64,000 nt of DNA from Ochrobactrum chromiisoli (GTDB lineage: Bacteria > Pseudomonadota > Alphaproteobacteria > Rhizobiales > Rhizobiaceae). Under the pieces are notes generated by a model, which was given only the letters and a program-made list of their open reading frames with translations, was not told the DNA's origin and made no database searches. This document shows positions 55,318 through 64,000 of this stretch, one piece after another. The position numbers and the translations under genes were made by a program. How positions within the stretch are numbered: the stretch's first letter is position 1; each line of letters begins with the position of its first letter. Location of the stretch: the NCBI RefSeq assembly GCF_026241335.1, contig NZ_JAPHAV010000001.1:930001-994000 (forward strand), read 5' to 3'.

Positions 55318-55797
55318 TCAGTCTTTCTGCCAGCGCTGGCGGCTTTGCTCGTCTTTGGCTTTTGATTCGACCCAGCCGCCGATTTTTCCATCCATCAGAT
55401 GCTCGCGCTTCCAGAAGGGGGCTCCGGTTTTCATGAAATCCATGAGATAGGATGCGGCCTCAAAGGCCACCTGACGATGCAACGATGCTGTGACAACGAG
55501 AACGATGTTTTCGCCGGGCTTGATAAGGCCGTAGCGATGAATGATCGAAACGCCACAGAGCGGCCAACGCGCTATCGCTTGCTCCGCGATGCGGCGAATC
55601 TCCGCCTGTGCCATGCCGGGATAATGTTCAAGTTCAAGCGCGGCAAGCGTACCGCCTTCATCGCGACAAAGGCCCGTGAAGCTGACAATCGCACCTATAT
55701 CCGTCCGACCATCGCTAAGCTTTCGGACTTCCACGGCCATGTCGAAGTCGGCATCACGGATATCAATGAAGAGAGGGCAGATGTCAGGCTGCACCAT
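55318..55797 (-). CDS. moaE: Molybdopterin synthase catalytic subunit
   Basis: A 159-residue large subunit that, with MoaD, adds the dithiolene sulfurs to cyclic pyranopterin in molybdenum cofactor synthesis. Family features: GAIVSFTGLCRDEG, LELEHYPGMAQAEI, HRYGLIKPGENIVLVVTASL in parts and the active lysine in MKTGAPFWKREHL. ATG 55797 overlaps the moaD end; a GTG at 55806 is an alternative. Last gene of pgsA-moaD-moaE. Confidence 0.93.
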   Translation of the reverse strand: MVQPDICPLFIDIRDADFDMAVEVRKLSDGRTDIGAIVSFTGLCRDEGGTLAALELEHYPGMAQAEIRRIAEQAIARWPLCGVSIIHRYGLIKPGENIVLVVTASLHRQVAFEAASYLMDFMKTGAPFWKREHLMDGKIGGWVESKAKDEQSRQRWQKD

Positions 55798-55798
55798 T

Positions 55799-56056
55799 TC
55801 AACCACCGGTCATAGGTGGAAAAAGCGCCACTTCATTGCCGTCTCTGACCAGTTCATCATGGTCAGCGTGCTCCTGATTAATCGCGGCGCGAATAACCAT
55901 TTCATGCTCAAGCGCAGCGTCATATTCTTCGCCAAGGCTTTTGAGGTGTGCGATCAGATCTCCGACGGTGATTGTCTCGCAGGCAAGTTCGATGGCTTCC
56001 TCTCCCTTGCCGATCTTTTCACGCACCCAGGCGAAATAGACGAGCTTAATGCGCAT
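55799..56056 (-). CDS. moaD: Molybdopterin synthase sulfur carrier subunit
   Basis: An 85-residue ubiquitin-like protein whose C-terminal Gly-Gly carries the thiocarboxylate. It ends VALFPPMTGG, exactly as required. ATG 56056 opens MRIKLVYFAWVREKIG; three upstream codons to 56065 are possible. It sits between pgsA (stop 5 nt away) and moaE. Confidence 0.93.
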   Translation of the reverse strand: MRIKLVYFAWVREKIGKGEEAIELACETITVGDLIAHLKSLGEEYDAALEHEMVIRAAINQEHADHDELVRDGNEVALFPPMTGG

Positions 56057-56061
56057 AATTA

Positions 56062-56646
56062 TCAATCCATGACGTGCTTAAGGCCTGCGCGGAAATAATC
56101 CCAGCCCGTGTAGAGTGTCAGGATTGCAGAAATCCAAAGCAGAACAATGCCGATCTCAGTCGTATAGGGCAGGATTTTTTCGCCAGCGGGCCCCGCCAGC
56201 AGAAAGGCCAGAGCAACCATCTGTGCGGTTGTCTTCCATTTTGCTAGTTTCGAAACCGGTACGCTGACTTTCAGCTCGGCAAGATATTCACGCAGTCCCG
56301 AAACAAGAATTTCACGGCAGAGAATGATGATGGCTGCCCACAGCGTCCATCCGGCGATGGTGCCATCGGCTGCCAGCAGCAAAAGACATGCCGAAACCAG
56401 AAGCTTGTCAGCGATTGGGTCAAGCATACGGCCGATGGTCGATGTTTGCTGCCAGATGCGGGCAAGATAACCATCAAAGAAATCAGTGATGCTGGCGATG
56501 GCAAAAATTGCCAGTGCGGTCCAGCGCGACGTGTCACTTGATTGAAGACTGCCCTCCACAAAAAAGCACAAAACGACAAGTGGCACGGCGATAATCCGTG
56601 CGTAAGTCAGTATGTTTGGCAAGGAGAGAGTGTGATTTTTCCGCAT
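56062..56646 (-). CDS. pgsA: CDP-diacylglycerol--glycerol-3-phosphate 3-phosphatidyltransferase
   Basis: A 194-residue inner-membrane enzyme of phosphatidylglycerol synthesis. The CDP-alcohol phosphotransferase signature DGYLARIWQQTSTIGRMLDP with AD after it is complete (D-G-x2-A-R-x8-G-x3-D-x3-D). Several membrane helices. ATG 56646 opens MRKNHTLSLPNILTYARI. First gene of the pgsA-moaD-moaE run. Confidence 0.95.
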   Translation of the reverse strand: MRKNHTLSLPNILTYARIIAVPLVVLCFFVEGSLQSSDTSRWTALAIFAIASITDFFDGYLARIWQQTSTIGRMLDPIADKLLVSACLLLLAADGTIAGWTLWAAIIILCREILVSGLREYLAELKVSVPVSKLAKWKTTAQMVALAFLLAGPAGEKILPYTTEIGIVLLWISAILTLYTGWDYFRAGLKHVMD

Positions 56647-56776
56647 AGCACCGTCGCATTCGTTATTCGTGCACAACAACAGGGATGACCGAGAAAATCA
56701 ACACCTGCTCATGTGTTCTTCCGGGACGTAATGACGCCCTTGGAGGAATAGTTGCCGAAACCCGGACAAAATTACG

Positions 56777-58846
56777 TCATCGGTCGTGAAAATGATCGTG
56801 AATCGTGCGCGCCATGGCTTCCGATATGCCATCAATCTGCATCAGGTCTTCAATCGCCGCTCTGGAAACGGCTTTGGCCGTGCCGAAATGGTGGAGAAGG
56901 GCACGCTTGCGCGTTGGACCGATTCCCGAAATTTCATCAAGCGGATTGGCGACCATTTCTTTTTTGCGGCGCGCGCGATGCGTGCCGATGGCAAAGCGAT
57001 GGGCTTCATCGCGCATACGCTGAATGAAATAGAGCACAGGATCGCGCGGTGGCAGCGTAAAGGCCGGCTTGCCTTCCACGAAAAAGCGTTCCCGTCCCGC
57101 TTCGCGATCAACGCCCTTGGCAATGCCGATGGCCGTCACAAGATGGCTGATACCCAGTTCACCAAGAATCTGGCGCACCGCGCCCACTTGCCCCTGACCA
57201 CCATCGATAAGCACGACATCCGGCCATGAAGGGAAGGCGTCGTTGGTTTCCGCATCGCTTACAGGCTCAGGCTCGCCATGTTCCTTGACCAGCCGTGAAA
57301 ACCGCCGTTCGATCACTTCGCGCATCATGCCAAAATCATCGCCCGGCGTGATGTCCGTCGATTTAATATTGAACTTGCGATACTGATTCTTCACGAAGCC
57401 TTCCGGTCCGGCAACGATCATACCGCCGACAGCATTCGTTCCCATGATATGCGAGTTATCATAGACCTCGATGCGGCGTGGTACATGCGGCAGGCCAAAG
57501 GTTTCGGCCAGCCCTTTGAGCAACCGTGTTTGCGAAGACGTCTCGGCCAATCGACGTCCCAGTGCTTCGCGGGCATTGGTCAAAGCGTGATCAGTCAGCT
57601 CTTTCTTTTCGCCACGTTGCGGCACAGTGACGTGAACGCGATGATTGGCTCGGGTGGATAAGGCTTCTGCGAGAAGCGTCTGATCCTCAATGCTTTGCGA
57701 AAGCAGAACCAGCTTCGGGCAGGGCTTGTCATCATAAAATTGCGAAAGGAAGGCACCGAGAACCTCCGCAGGTCCGAGCGAGCTGTCGGCTTTCGGGAAA
57801 TAGGCGCGGTTGCCCCAGTTTTGGCCGGTGCGGAAGAAGAAGACCTGAATACAGGTCATGCCGCCTTCCTGATGGATGGCAAACACATCGGCTTCTTCGA
57901 CAGTCTGCGGATTGATGCCCTGATGCGATTGCACATGTGAAAGCGCTGAAAGGCGATCACGATAAACGGCTGCATGTTCGAAATCGAGATCAGCAGATGC
58001 CGCCTGCATGGCTTTTGCAAGATGGTCTTTGACGTTCTGGCTTTTACCCGACAGGAAGGCTTTGGCTTCGCTCACAAGCTCTGCATAACCCTCGTCGCTG
58101 ATCTCATGCGTGCATGGGCCCGAACAACGCTTGATCTGGTAAAGCAGGCAGGGGCGGGTGCGTGTTTCGAATACTGAATCTGTGCAGGTGCGCAGCAAAA
58201 AGGCGCGCTGCAATGCATTGATTGTGCGGGTAACAGCACCGCCGGACGCAAATGGTCCGAAATATTCTCCCTTGCGCGTGCGGGCGCCGCGGTGCTTGAA
58301 AATGCCGGGTGCGCGGTGGTTTCCGCTCAACAGAATATAGGGAAATGACTTATCGTCACGCAGCAGCACATTAAATCGTGGCCGCAAACGCTTGATAAGA
58401 TTCGCTTCAAGCAGCAGCGCTTCCGTCTCCGTGCGGGTGACAACAAATTCCATTGTTGTCGTTTCGCTGATCATGCGTGTGATGCGGTTGGAATGTCCAA
58501 TGCCGCGCGCATAATTGGAAACGCGTTTTTTCAGACTGCGCGCCTTGCCAACATAGAGGACATCGCCGGCGCTGTTAAACATCCGATAAACGCCAGGATT
58601 GTTTGGCAGATGCCTCACGAATGCATTGATGATGTCGGCGCCGCTCAGGCCTTTTGTATCCGGCAGCCCTTCCGATGAATCCCACTCAATAGAATCGGCA
58701 ATCGGTGCGACAGGCACGATCCCTTCCAGATCGCCGTCATCGTCTTCATCCATGTCTGCATCATCGATGACAATGCCAGCCGCATCCTCTTCATCATTCG
58801 ATGGCAGGTTTGGAGCATCGTCATGGGGCTTGCGCGGGTCATTCAT
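56777..58846 (-). CDS. uvrC: UvrABC system protein C
   Basis: A 689-residue nuclease of nucleotide-excision repair, cutting both sides of damage marked by UvrAB. The GIY-YIG domain is at about 80-155 ([20 protein letters not shown]), the UvrB-binding part near 270-305, the RNase H-like domain later ([13 protein letters not shown]) and the tandem HhH at the end ([17 protein letters not shown]). Compared with E. coli (610) it carries about 65 extra N-terminal residues that are very acidic ([15 protein letters not shown]). ATG 58846 overlaps the SDR stop by 3-4 nt (ATGA). Confidence 0.96.
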   Translation of the reverse strand: MNDPRKPHDDAPNLPSNDEEDAAGIVIDDADMDEDDDGDLEGIVPVAPIADSIEWDSSEGLPDTKGLSGADIINAFVRHLPNNPGVYRMFNSAGDVLYVGKARSLKKRVSNYARGIGHSNRITRMISETTTMEFVVTRTETEALLLEANLIKRLRPRFNVLLRDDKSFPYILLSGNHRAPGIFKHRGARTRKGEYFGPFASGGAVTRTINALQRAFLLRTCTDSVFETRTRPCLLYQIKRCSGPCTHEISDEGYAELVSEAKAFLSGKSQNVKDHLAKAMQAASADLDFEHAAVYRDRLSALSHVQSHQGINPQTVEEADVFAIHQEGGMTCIQVFFFRTGQNWGNRAYFPKADSSLGPAEVLGAFLSQFYDDKPCPKLVLLSQSIEDQTLLAEALSTRANHRVHVTVPQRGEKKELTDHALTNAREALGRRLAETSSQTRLLKGLAETFGLPHVPRRIEVYDNSHIMGTNAVGGMIVAGPEGFVKNQYRKFNIKSTDITPGDDFGMMREVIERRFSRLVKEHGEPEPVSDAETNDAFPSWPDVVLIDGGQGQVGAVRQILGELGISHLVTAIGIAKGVDREAGRERFFVEGKPAFTLPPRDPVLYFIQRMRDEAHRFAIGTHRARRKKEMVANPLDEISGIGPTRKRALLHHFGTAKAVSRAAIEDLMQIDGISEAMARTIHDHFHDR

Positions 58847-59673
58847 TCCGTAATTCCTGCTATATCCGGCGTTTCCCACGCCAGATGCTGCCCACTATCA
58901 AGCGCGATCATCTGTCCTGTCACCGATCGGCTTTCCCAGAAGTAGCGAATAGTACGTCCAAATTCTGACAAATCGGGCGCGCGTGCCAACGGCAGACGGC
59001 TGACCTGCAACTCAAAATCATCCACGCTCTGCCTCTCGCTGGGAAGTGTGGGGCCAGGAGCTATGGCATTGACCCGAATGCGCGGGGCCAGCGCCTGCGC
59101 CAGCGTTTTTGTGGCGTTCCACAACGCAGTTTTAGAAAGCGTATAGGAAAAGAATTGTGGATTGAGCTTCCAGACGCGCTGGTCAATCACATTGATAATA
59201 AGGCCATCGCTGCCATCGGGGAGGGCTTTTGCCATTTCTTCAGCGAGAATCACCGGGGTTTTCAGATGAATTGCAAAGTGGCGATCCCAAAGCTGCATAT
59301 CGAGACTGCCAACCCGATCATCTTCAAACAATGAGGCATTGTTAACGAGCAGACGAATCGGCCCAATCTTGTTGGAAGCCCGTGCGATTAAACCTCTAAC
59401 ATCATTCTCATCGGCAAGATCAGCTTTGACAATGCAGGCCTTTCCGCCTTTTGCCATGATCTGATCCGCAAGAACACGAGCTTCTTCGGCGGAACGATTA
59501 TAGTGAATCGCGACAGGAAAACCCAGAGCAGCCAGGTCTTCCACCATGGCTTTGCCTATGCGCCGTGCCCCGCCGGTCACCAGAACTGGGCAAGTTGCAA
59601 GCGGATTGGTTTGCGGATTTTCCAACAGGGTAAACACTTTCTTATCGTGATTCATCGCTTCGATTCTTGCCAT
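58843..59673 (-). CDS. SDR-family oxidoreductase, pteridine reductase-like (FolM type)
   Basis: A protein of about 276 residues from ATG 59673 (59655 and 59727 also possible). The NADPH motif [19 protein letters not shown] with Arg-Arg is typical of pteridine reductases and FolM-like SDRs. NNAS, the active-site YTLSK and RVNAIAPGP are present. Reduction of dihydropterins or dihydrofolate is likely but not proven. Translation is coupled to uvrC by an ATGA overlap. Confidence 0.85.
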   Translation of the reverse strand: MARIEAMNHDKKVFTLLENPQTNPLATCPVLVTGGARRIGKAMVEDLAALGFPVAIHYNRSAEEARVLADQIMAKGGKACIVKADLADENDVRGLIARASNKIGPIRLLVNNASLFEDDRVGSLDMQLWDRHFAIHLKTPVILAEEMAKALPDGSDGLIINVIDQRVWKLNPQFFSYTLSKTALWNATKTLAQALAPRIRVNAIAPGPTLPSERQSVDDFELQVSRLPLARAPDLSEFGRTIRYFWESRSVTGQMIALDSGQHLAWETPDIAGITE

Positions 59674-60007
59674 CTTACCGGGAAAAATACAGCGTAAAAC
59701 TGAAACTCTGATGACCTCCACTGACAAAAAACTAACAAATTCAGTGGTTTCAGTTTCATCACCTTGTCTTCAAGCAACGCTTTCGGTGTTGCAAGCCGTA
59801 ATATAGGGGCAATATCGAGGCGTTGCCAGAATGCAACATCACAGTTTTGCCATGTTCTCGACAGGTTCTTTCCACAGAAGCGGAAAGATCATGCCGCAAT
59901 TACCAACGATATGTCTGTCCTGTCAGCGCGGCATGGATGGATCACTCCCAATTGCTGTCCGCCCGATAAGGGACCGCGCTAAAGGTAATTTATTGAAGGA
60001 GAATGCA
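59674..60007. other. Intergenic region upstream of omp25
   Basis: No gene is seen. CCACTGA (59718-59724) and TCAGTGG (59741-59747) form a small inverted repeat just upstream of the SDR gene. The leader of omp25 fills the rest and ends with GAAGGAGAATGCA. A frame from 59831 runs into omp25 without a ribosome site. Confidence 0.5.
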
Positions 60008-60661
60008 ATGCGCACTCTTAAGTCTCTCGTAATCGCCTCGGCTGCGCTGCTGCCGTTCTCTGCAACTGCTTTCGCAGCAGACGCGATCATGGAACAGCCT
60101 CCTGTTCCTGCTCCAGTTGAAATGGCTCCTCAGTACACCTGGGCCGGCGGTTACACTGGTTTGTACCTCGGCTACGGCTGGAACAAGGCGAAGAACGAAT
60201 CGTCCGTTTTCAGCGATCCTACAATTAAGCCTAATGACTGGAAAACCGGTGCTTATGCTGGCTGGAACTTCCAGCAGGATCAGTTCGTATACGGTGTTGA
60301 AGGTGACGCAGGTTACTCTTGGGCTAAGAAGTCCCGCGATGGTCTGGAAGTTAAGCAGGGCTTTGAAGGCTCGCTCCGTGGCCGTCTCGGTTACGACCTG
60401 AACCCAGTTATGCCTTACGTAACTGCTGGTGTTGCTGGTTCGCAGATCAAGCTCAGCAATGCTGTTGACGACGAAAGCAAGTTCCGCGTTGGTTGGACAG
60501 CAGGCGTTGGTATGGAAGCTAAGCTTACCGACAACATTCTGGGCCGCGTTGAATACCGCTACACCCAGTTCGGTAACAAGACCTACGACCTCGGCAACGA
60601 ATCGGTTCGTAACAAGCTCGACACACAGGACGTTCGCGTCGGTATCGGCTACAAGTTCTAA
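60008..60661 (+). CDS. omp25: Omp25/Omp31-family outer-membrane protein
   Basis: A 217-residue eight-strand beta-barrel of the Omp25/Omp31 family, a major outer-membrane protein of Brucellaceae (213 residues in Brucella). ATG 60008 follows GAAGGAGAATGCA. The signal peptide is about 24 residues ([13 protein letters not shown]). Mature features: [53 protein letters not shown] in parts, and the C-terminal VRVGIGYKF ending in Phe. A strong terminator follows. Confidence 0.94.
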   Translation: MRTLKSLVIASAALLPFSATAFAADAIMEQPPVPAPVEMAPQYTWAGGYTGLYLGYGWNKAKNESSVFSDPTIKPNDWKTGAYAGWNFQQDQFVYGVEGDAGYSWAKKSRDGLEVKQGFEGSLRGRLGYDLNPVMPYVTAGVAGSQIKLSNAVDDESKFRVGWTAGVGMEAKLTDNILGRVEYRYTQFGNKTYDLGNESVRNKLDTQDVRVGIGYKF

Positions 60662-60678
60662 TGACTTCGTAATTGAAC

Positions 60679-60712
60679 GAAAAAACCGGGCAGGAAACTG
60701 CCCGGTTTTTTT
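60679..60712 (+). terminator. Rho-independent terminator of omp25
   Basis: AAAAACCGGGCAG and CTGCCCGGTTTTT form the stem around GAAA, followed by TTTATTTT. The reverse orientation also gives a T-run, so it can serve the convergent GST gene. Confidence 0.9.
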
Positions 60713-60722
60713 ATTTTATTTT

Positions 60723-61322
60723 TTAAGCGTGAGGCAGCAGCTTTGAGAGTTCGGGGTGCAGCTCTTCGAACCGCTTCATCCAGCGCTTGAGCTTTGGCCG
60801 TCCACGCTCCCATTTGCCTTCAAAGCGCAGCGCCAGATAACCGAGCGTGGCCGCCAGGGCCAGATGGCCACCATGCAACTTAGCCGCAAGACGCGGCGGG
60901 GCTTCGTTTAAAAGATCAAGCGCACGTTCAGCCTTGCGCCATTGCAGGTCGAGCCAGGGCTGATGAATTTTGTCTTCAGGACGTGAGCGGCGCTCATAGA
61001 CATGGGCGAGAAGGACGTCAGACAGGCCATCCGCGATGGCTTCAAAGCGTTCGGCATCGGTACGCTTTTCTGCATTGCGCGGGAAAATTTTGTTGCCTGA
61101 TACGCGATTAAGGTACTGCATAATCGCACGGCTATCGAAAACACTCTTTCCGTCATCGGTGATGAGTGTTGGAATTTTCCCAAGTGGATTGGCGTTGATA
61201 AGATTTTCTGGCTCAGCAGAGGTTGTCACAACCACGCTTTCAAATGGAACTTGTGCATAAGCGGCGGCCATTCTTACCTTCGCGCTATAGGGCGAGGCGG
61301 GAGAATAAAGGATCTGAGTCAT
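60723..61322 (-). CDS. Glutathione S-transferase family protein
   Basis: A 199-residue protein from ATG 61322 (AGGAATAATA upstream). The N-terminal thioredoxin-like domain has LYSPASPYSAKVRMAAAYAQ with Ser residues near position 8-9, and the cis-Pro and GSH motif KIPTLITDDGKSVFDSRAIM. The C-terminal helical domain has HLALAATLGYLALRFEG. Substrate unknown. Confidence 0.88.
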   Translation of the reverse strand: MTQILYSPASPYSAKVRMAAAYAQVPFESVVVTTSAEPENLINANPLGKIPTLITDDGKSVFDSRAIMQYLNRVSGNKIFPRNAEKRTDAERFEAIADGLSDVLLAHVYERRSRPEDKIHQPWLDLQWRKAERALDLLNEAPPRLAAKLHGGHLALAATLGYLALRFEGKWERGRPKLKRWMKRFEELHPELSKLLPHA

Positions 61323-61342
61323 TATTATTCCTGAGGTTAAGA

Positions 61343-62020
61343 TTATCGCGTCGCTGGCATCAGAACGGAACGGCTGCGACATGCATTATTGTTAATTTGT
61401 TCGCAGGGCCGAAATTTAAGGTCTTTCGTCATGCAGATTCGGACTTCCTGCAAATAATTTCGATTGCAGGAAATGGATATACCATCCTGCTTCATGCCCG
61501 GATTAGCCGCAATGAAGGCCTTTTCCACCAGCATAGGATCAACGCGGCGCGAGATCGCAAGATTGCGGAGGCTGGGCGGAATGTTCACTTGCTCATAAGC
61601 CTGACGGATTGTCGAAAAATATTCGTCCTGCGCAAGACCTGAACAGCTTCCATGCTTGCGCCACTGATGCGCAATCAGACCTGTCGATGGCATAATGTCG
61701 GATACGCTGGAAACAATTTGCCGGGGAACGAAACTGTCGCGACTGCGGCTATTGTCCAACTGGCAATTGGCCGGATAGCCCCATTCGTTCTGTGGCCAAA
61801 GACCATGCACGACGAAGCCGAAGGGGCGCGACGTCCCGCATTGCTGTTTGTTGGCTCTTGGCCCTTCAAGAGTGCAATAGCTTGGCGACCATGAAAGGGA
61901 GAGAACATAGAAATCGAAATCACCGGGGCGGCTATTGCCCCGGTCCTGCGCCATTGCTGATAGCGCTGAAAGGGAAGTGGCAAGAAGGGCGGCGGTTATC
62001 GCCGCCAGTTTGCGCAGCAT
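61343..62020 (-). CDS. Secreted ribonuclease T2
   Basis: A protein of 225 residues from ATG 62020 (GTG 62029 also possible). The signal peptide ends near ALSAMAQD. Both catalytic sites of RNase T2 are present: CAS I FVVHGLWPQNEWG (His) and CAS II LIAHQWRKHGSC (His, Glu replaced region Gln-Trp-Arg-Lys-His). Cysteines are spaced for disulfides. The enzyme degrades RNA in the periplasm or outside the cell. It begins a few nt after the stop of a secreted protein gene, so the two are co-transcribed. Confidence 0.88.
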   Translation of the reverse strand: MLRKLAAITAALLATSLSALSAMAQDRGNSRPGDFDFYVLSLSWSPSYCTLEGPRANKQQCGTSRPFGFVVHGLWPQNEWGYPANCQLDNSRSRDSFVPRQIVSSVSDIMPSTGLIAHQWRKHGSCSGLAQDEYFSTIRQAYEQVNIPPSLRNLAISRRVDPMLVEKAFIAANPGMKQDGISISCNRNYLQEVRICMTKDLKFRPCEQINNNACRSRSVLMPATR

Positions 62021-62031
62021 CGCTGACACGA

Positions 62032-62499
62032 TCAGCGCAGGACGCGGCAGCTGGCGTCGAAGACATACCAGCGGTCAAAGCCGTCGACGCAGAATTCAAC
62101 ATTGCTGCCCACGCCTGCAAAGCCCTGGCCTTCTTCAACCAGGTACCAGACCGGGCGATACTGGCCATCGCTCAAAACGGCTGTTGCCTTACAATAGGTG
62201 CGCTCAATCTGGGCCGGATTGTTTTTTGGCTCATAGCGTGTGAGACGAACATCGCTCATCGCGGTTATGCCAACCTGCGGCAGATGTGGCACATGGCGAA
62301 CCTGATAGCCGAAATCAGAAACCACGCGGCGCAGTACGCTTTGCTGATTGCACAAACCTGCATCGCCAACAACGGCTGGTGCCGGCGCCAAATAGTCGGC
62401 AGCACTTGCGGGCAGGGAGGCAAACGTCAGCGGAATGGCCGAAGCAGAGAGAAATGCTGCCCTAGAAAACTGTCCGATGCGATCCAACTTGCGTTGCAT
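62032..62499 (-). CDS. Secreted protein of unknown function, upstream of RNase T2
   Basis: A 155-residue protein from ATG 62499 behind AGGATAGAGAT. Signal peptide about 33 residues (FASLPASAADYL). The mature part has ICNQQSV-like CNQQSVLRRVVSDFGYQVRH, TAMSDVRLTRYEP, RTYCKATAVLSDGQYRPVWY and FCVDGFDRWYVFDASCRVLR, with four Cys likely in disulfides. I recall relatives in rhizobia, often with a VWYLVE stretch, but no known function. The RNase T2 gene follows after 3-11 nt. Confidence 0.7.
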   Translation of the reverse strand: MQRKLDRIGQFSRAAFLSASAIPLTFASLPASAADYLAPAPAVVGDAGLCNQQSVLRRVVSDFGYQVRHVPHLPQVGITAMSDVRLTRYEPKNNPAQIERTYCKATAVLSDGQYRPVWYLVEEGQGFAGVGSNVEFCVDGFDRWYVFDASCRVLR

Positions 62500-62579
62500 A
62501 TCTCTATCCTGTCTTACAATTCGAGCATGACGCTCGCTTTTCAAACTCAGGTGCAGTTTCTTTCAGCAATGGCCAGCGG

Positions 62580-63452
62580 TCAAGTGCGATCCGTCTCGCT
62601 GCGTATCCATTGAATGCTGAAATTGCTCCCCTTTTCTTCCGCAAGTAATTTGGTAAGGCAGGGAAGCAGGATTTGCATCTCACTTTCGAGTGTGTAAGGC
62701 GGATTGACGACAATCATCCCGGTCCCATCAAGGCGCGGTTCGGAAGATGGTGCGCGAATCGCAAGCTCGATCTTCATGATTTTCGGGATCTCGGTTTCCC
62801 GCAGGCGCTTTGTGAATCGGTCAGTCTCTTTCCGGTCTTTGACCGGATACCACAGCGCATAAGTCCCGCCGGGAAAGCGTTTGTAAGCCTTCACAAGCCC
62901 ATCGACGAGACGATCAAACTCGCCTTCTATCTCGAATGGCGGATCGACCAGAACAAGCCCACGCTTTTCTTTGGGCGGCATATGCGCTCCAAGCGACAGC
63001 CAGCCATCAAGCGCAATGACCCGCGCCTGATAATCACCATCAAACAGTTTCGCCAGTTTCTTGGCATCCTGCGGATGCAGCTCCAGCGCCGACAGACGAT
63101 CCTGTTTGCGCAGAAGATGGCGCGTAAGAAGCGGCGAGCCGGGATAGTGTTTCAGCTCATTGCCCTTATTGACCGACCGAACGGCATCGAGATAAGGCTC
63201 AAGCAGTTCGATTGCTTGTGGCGGGATTTCAGCCTTTTCAACGGCATCCATGATGCGGCGAATACCGCCGATCCATTCGCCAGTCTTGCCGGCCTCCGTG
63301 CCACGCAGATCATAGAGGCCTATGCCTGCATGGGTATCGACCACGCGGAAGGCTTGTTCCTTGCGCTTGAGATATTCGATGATGCGGGAAAGGATGACGT
63401 GTTTGACGACATCGGCAAAGTTCCCGGCGTGATAGGCGTGACGGTAATTCAT
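62580..63452 (-). CDS. rlmJ: 23S rRNA (adenine-2030-N6)-methyltransferase
   Basis: A 290-residue RlmJ/ComJ-type methyltransferase. Start MNYRHAYHAGNFADVVKHVI is diagnostic; the catalytic motif LVLVDPPFE is near residues 163-171, and THAGIGLYDL holds part of the SAM site. ATG 63452 is fixed by this start. Divergent from the EamA gene at the window end. Confidence 0.95.
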   Translation of the reverse strand: MNYRHAYHAGNFADVVKHVILSRIIEYLKRKEQAFRVVDTHAGIGLYDLRGTEAGKTGEWIGGIRRIMDAVEKAEIPPQAIELLEPYLDAVRSVNKGNELKHYPGSPLLTRHLLRKQDRLSALELHPQDAKKLAKLFDGDYQARVIALDGWLSLGAHMPPKEKRGLVLVDPPFEIEGEFDRLVDGLVKAYKRFPGGTYALWYPVKDRKETDRFTKRLRETEIPKIMKIELAIRAPSSEPRLDGTGMIVVNPPYTLESEMQILLPCLTKLLAEEKGSNFSIQWIRSETDRT

Positions 63453-63554
63453 ATTCGCGCTTGTTTCATGCCTCGTCGCTTTCGGCAATATCCCAGTGCT
63501 GCGAAATGTGAGATACAACGCTCATCATCTGCTCTTATTCGAGTCGTGTCTTTC

Positions 63555-64000
63555 ATGTCCGGTACTGTTCTGCTGATTGTCCTTTGCGGCGCGTTTTTCC
63601 ACGCAAGTTGGAACGCTATTGTTAAAGGAGGGGGCGACAAGTTTTTTGCCGCTGCCTGTGTGGTCGGCGCAGCCGGACTGATTGCAGTTTTCTTTCTGCC
63701 ATTTCTGCCTTTACCGCATCCCTCAAGCTGGATCTATATTGCGCTTTCGACCATCACGCAGATATTCTACATGTCGCTGGTCGCCGCCGCCTATAAATCA
63801 GGCGATATGAGCGAAGCCTATCCGATCATGCGCGGAACGCCGCCTTTGCTGGTGGCGCTGGTCAGTGCACCGTTGATTGGCGAAACTATCGGTTTGGGTG
63901 GCTGGATTGGCGTTATGCTGATTTGCGCTGGCGTTCTGGCCATGGCGCTGGACGCGCGAAGGCGCAATGGTGGCACATCAAGCAGGACGGCTTTGCTTGC
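63555..64000 (+). CDS. EamA-family transporter (5' part; cut by window end)
   Basis: ATG 63555 opens a frame to the window edge (148 codons visible). MSGTVLLIVLCGAFFHASWN, AAYKSGDMSEAYPIMRGTPP and IGVMLICAGVLAMALDARRR mark an EamA (DMT superfamily) protein; about five helices are visible. Substrate unknown and the second half is missing. Confidence 0.85.
   Translation, partial: MSGTVLLIVLCGAFFHASWNAIVKGGGDKFFAAACVVGAAGLIAVFFLPFLPLPHPSSWIYIALSTITQIFYMSLVAAAYKSGDMSEAYPIMRGTPPLLVALVSAPLIGETIGLGGWIGVMLICAGVLAMALDARRRNGGTSSRTALL

Noticed and set aside
1..64000. CRISPR arrays, rRNA operons, complete insertion sequences, complete prophage
   Set aside because: No regularly spaced direct repeats, rRNA-like blocks, transposase genes or phage structural genes were seen on reading.

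Overview
The window looks like chromosomal DNA of an alphaproteobacterium in the Brucellaceae, most likely an Ochrobactrum-type member of the genus Brucella. The evidence is an inverted pair of Omp2-type porin genes around a tRNA-Ser, an Omp25-family gene, rhizobial housekeeping order (rpoZ-rsh-pyrE; acpS-lepB-rnc-era-recO; lptF-lptG-lptD-surA-pdxA-rsmA), an fnrN/hemN pair with a perfect FNR box, and short palindromic repeats resembling the Bru-RS elements of Brucella. The species is inference; no database search was possible.

Region 1-5450 is the most changeable part. It holds the 5' end of an aminotransferase gene cut by the window edge, about 0.9 kb of non-coding DNA rich in repeat debris, a lone tyrosine recombinase, and two porin genes transcribed away from each other around tRNA-Ser(GCT). 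The porins share a perfectly identical 208-bp inverted repeat over their translation starts. Region 5500-13000 holds a periplasmic BON-like protein, a tiny membrane ORF, a membrane-anchored helix-hairpin-helix protein, a lytic transglycosylase, dapA, smpB, a family-5-type uracil-DNA glycosylase and a NYN-domain protein.

Region 13000-19100 carries rpoZ, the bifunctional (p)ppGpp enzyme gene rsh, pyrE, fnrN and hemN. Region 19100-26000 has an Fsr-like exporter divergent from an AraC regulator, then DUF2062-acpS, lepB-rnc and era-recO. Region 25800-33300 is a set of small enzymes: a dual-specificity-type phosphatase, an HD hydrolase, YgfZ, a dihydroorotase, an isochorismatase-family hydrolase with a GlxA-type regulator, a NUDIX hydrolase, SRAP and small conserved proteins. 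Region 33600-40200 has cysS, a GFA-family protein, cimA, rarD and a LytM-domain protein whose HxH motif is changed to HxY.

Region 40100-48000 is an outer-membrane and LPS-export cluster on the minus strand. Region 48400-58900 has pepA, holC, an ABC-F ATPase, a DinB-fold protein, ndk, a YbaY-META periplasmic protein, and moaE-moaD-pgsA and SDR-uvrC in minus-strand runs. The end of the window holds omp25, a glutathione S-transferase, a secreted RNase T2 behind an unknown secreted protein, rlmJ and the 5' part of an EamA transporter.

Most of the window is ordinary core genome. The points worth a second look are the identical inverted repeat around the porins, palindromic repeats that sit directly after stop codons and three times supply a TAG stop, the altered LytM active site, a possible small gene under the FNR box and coupled to hemN, a ribosome-site hairpin before the isochorismatase gene, and the RNase T2 pair.
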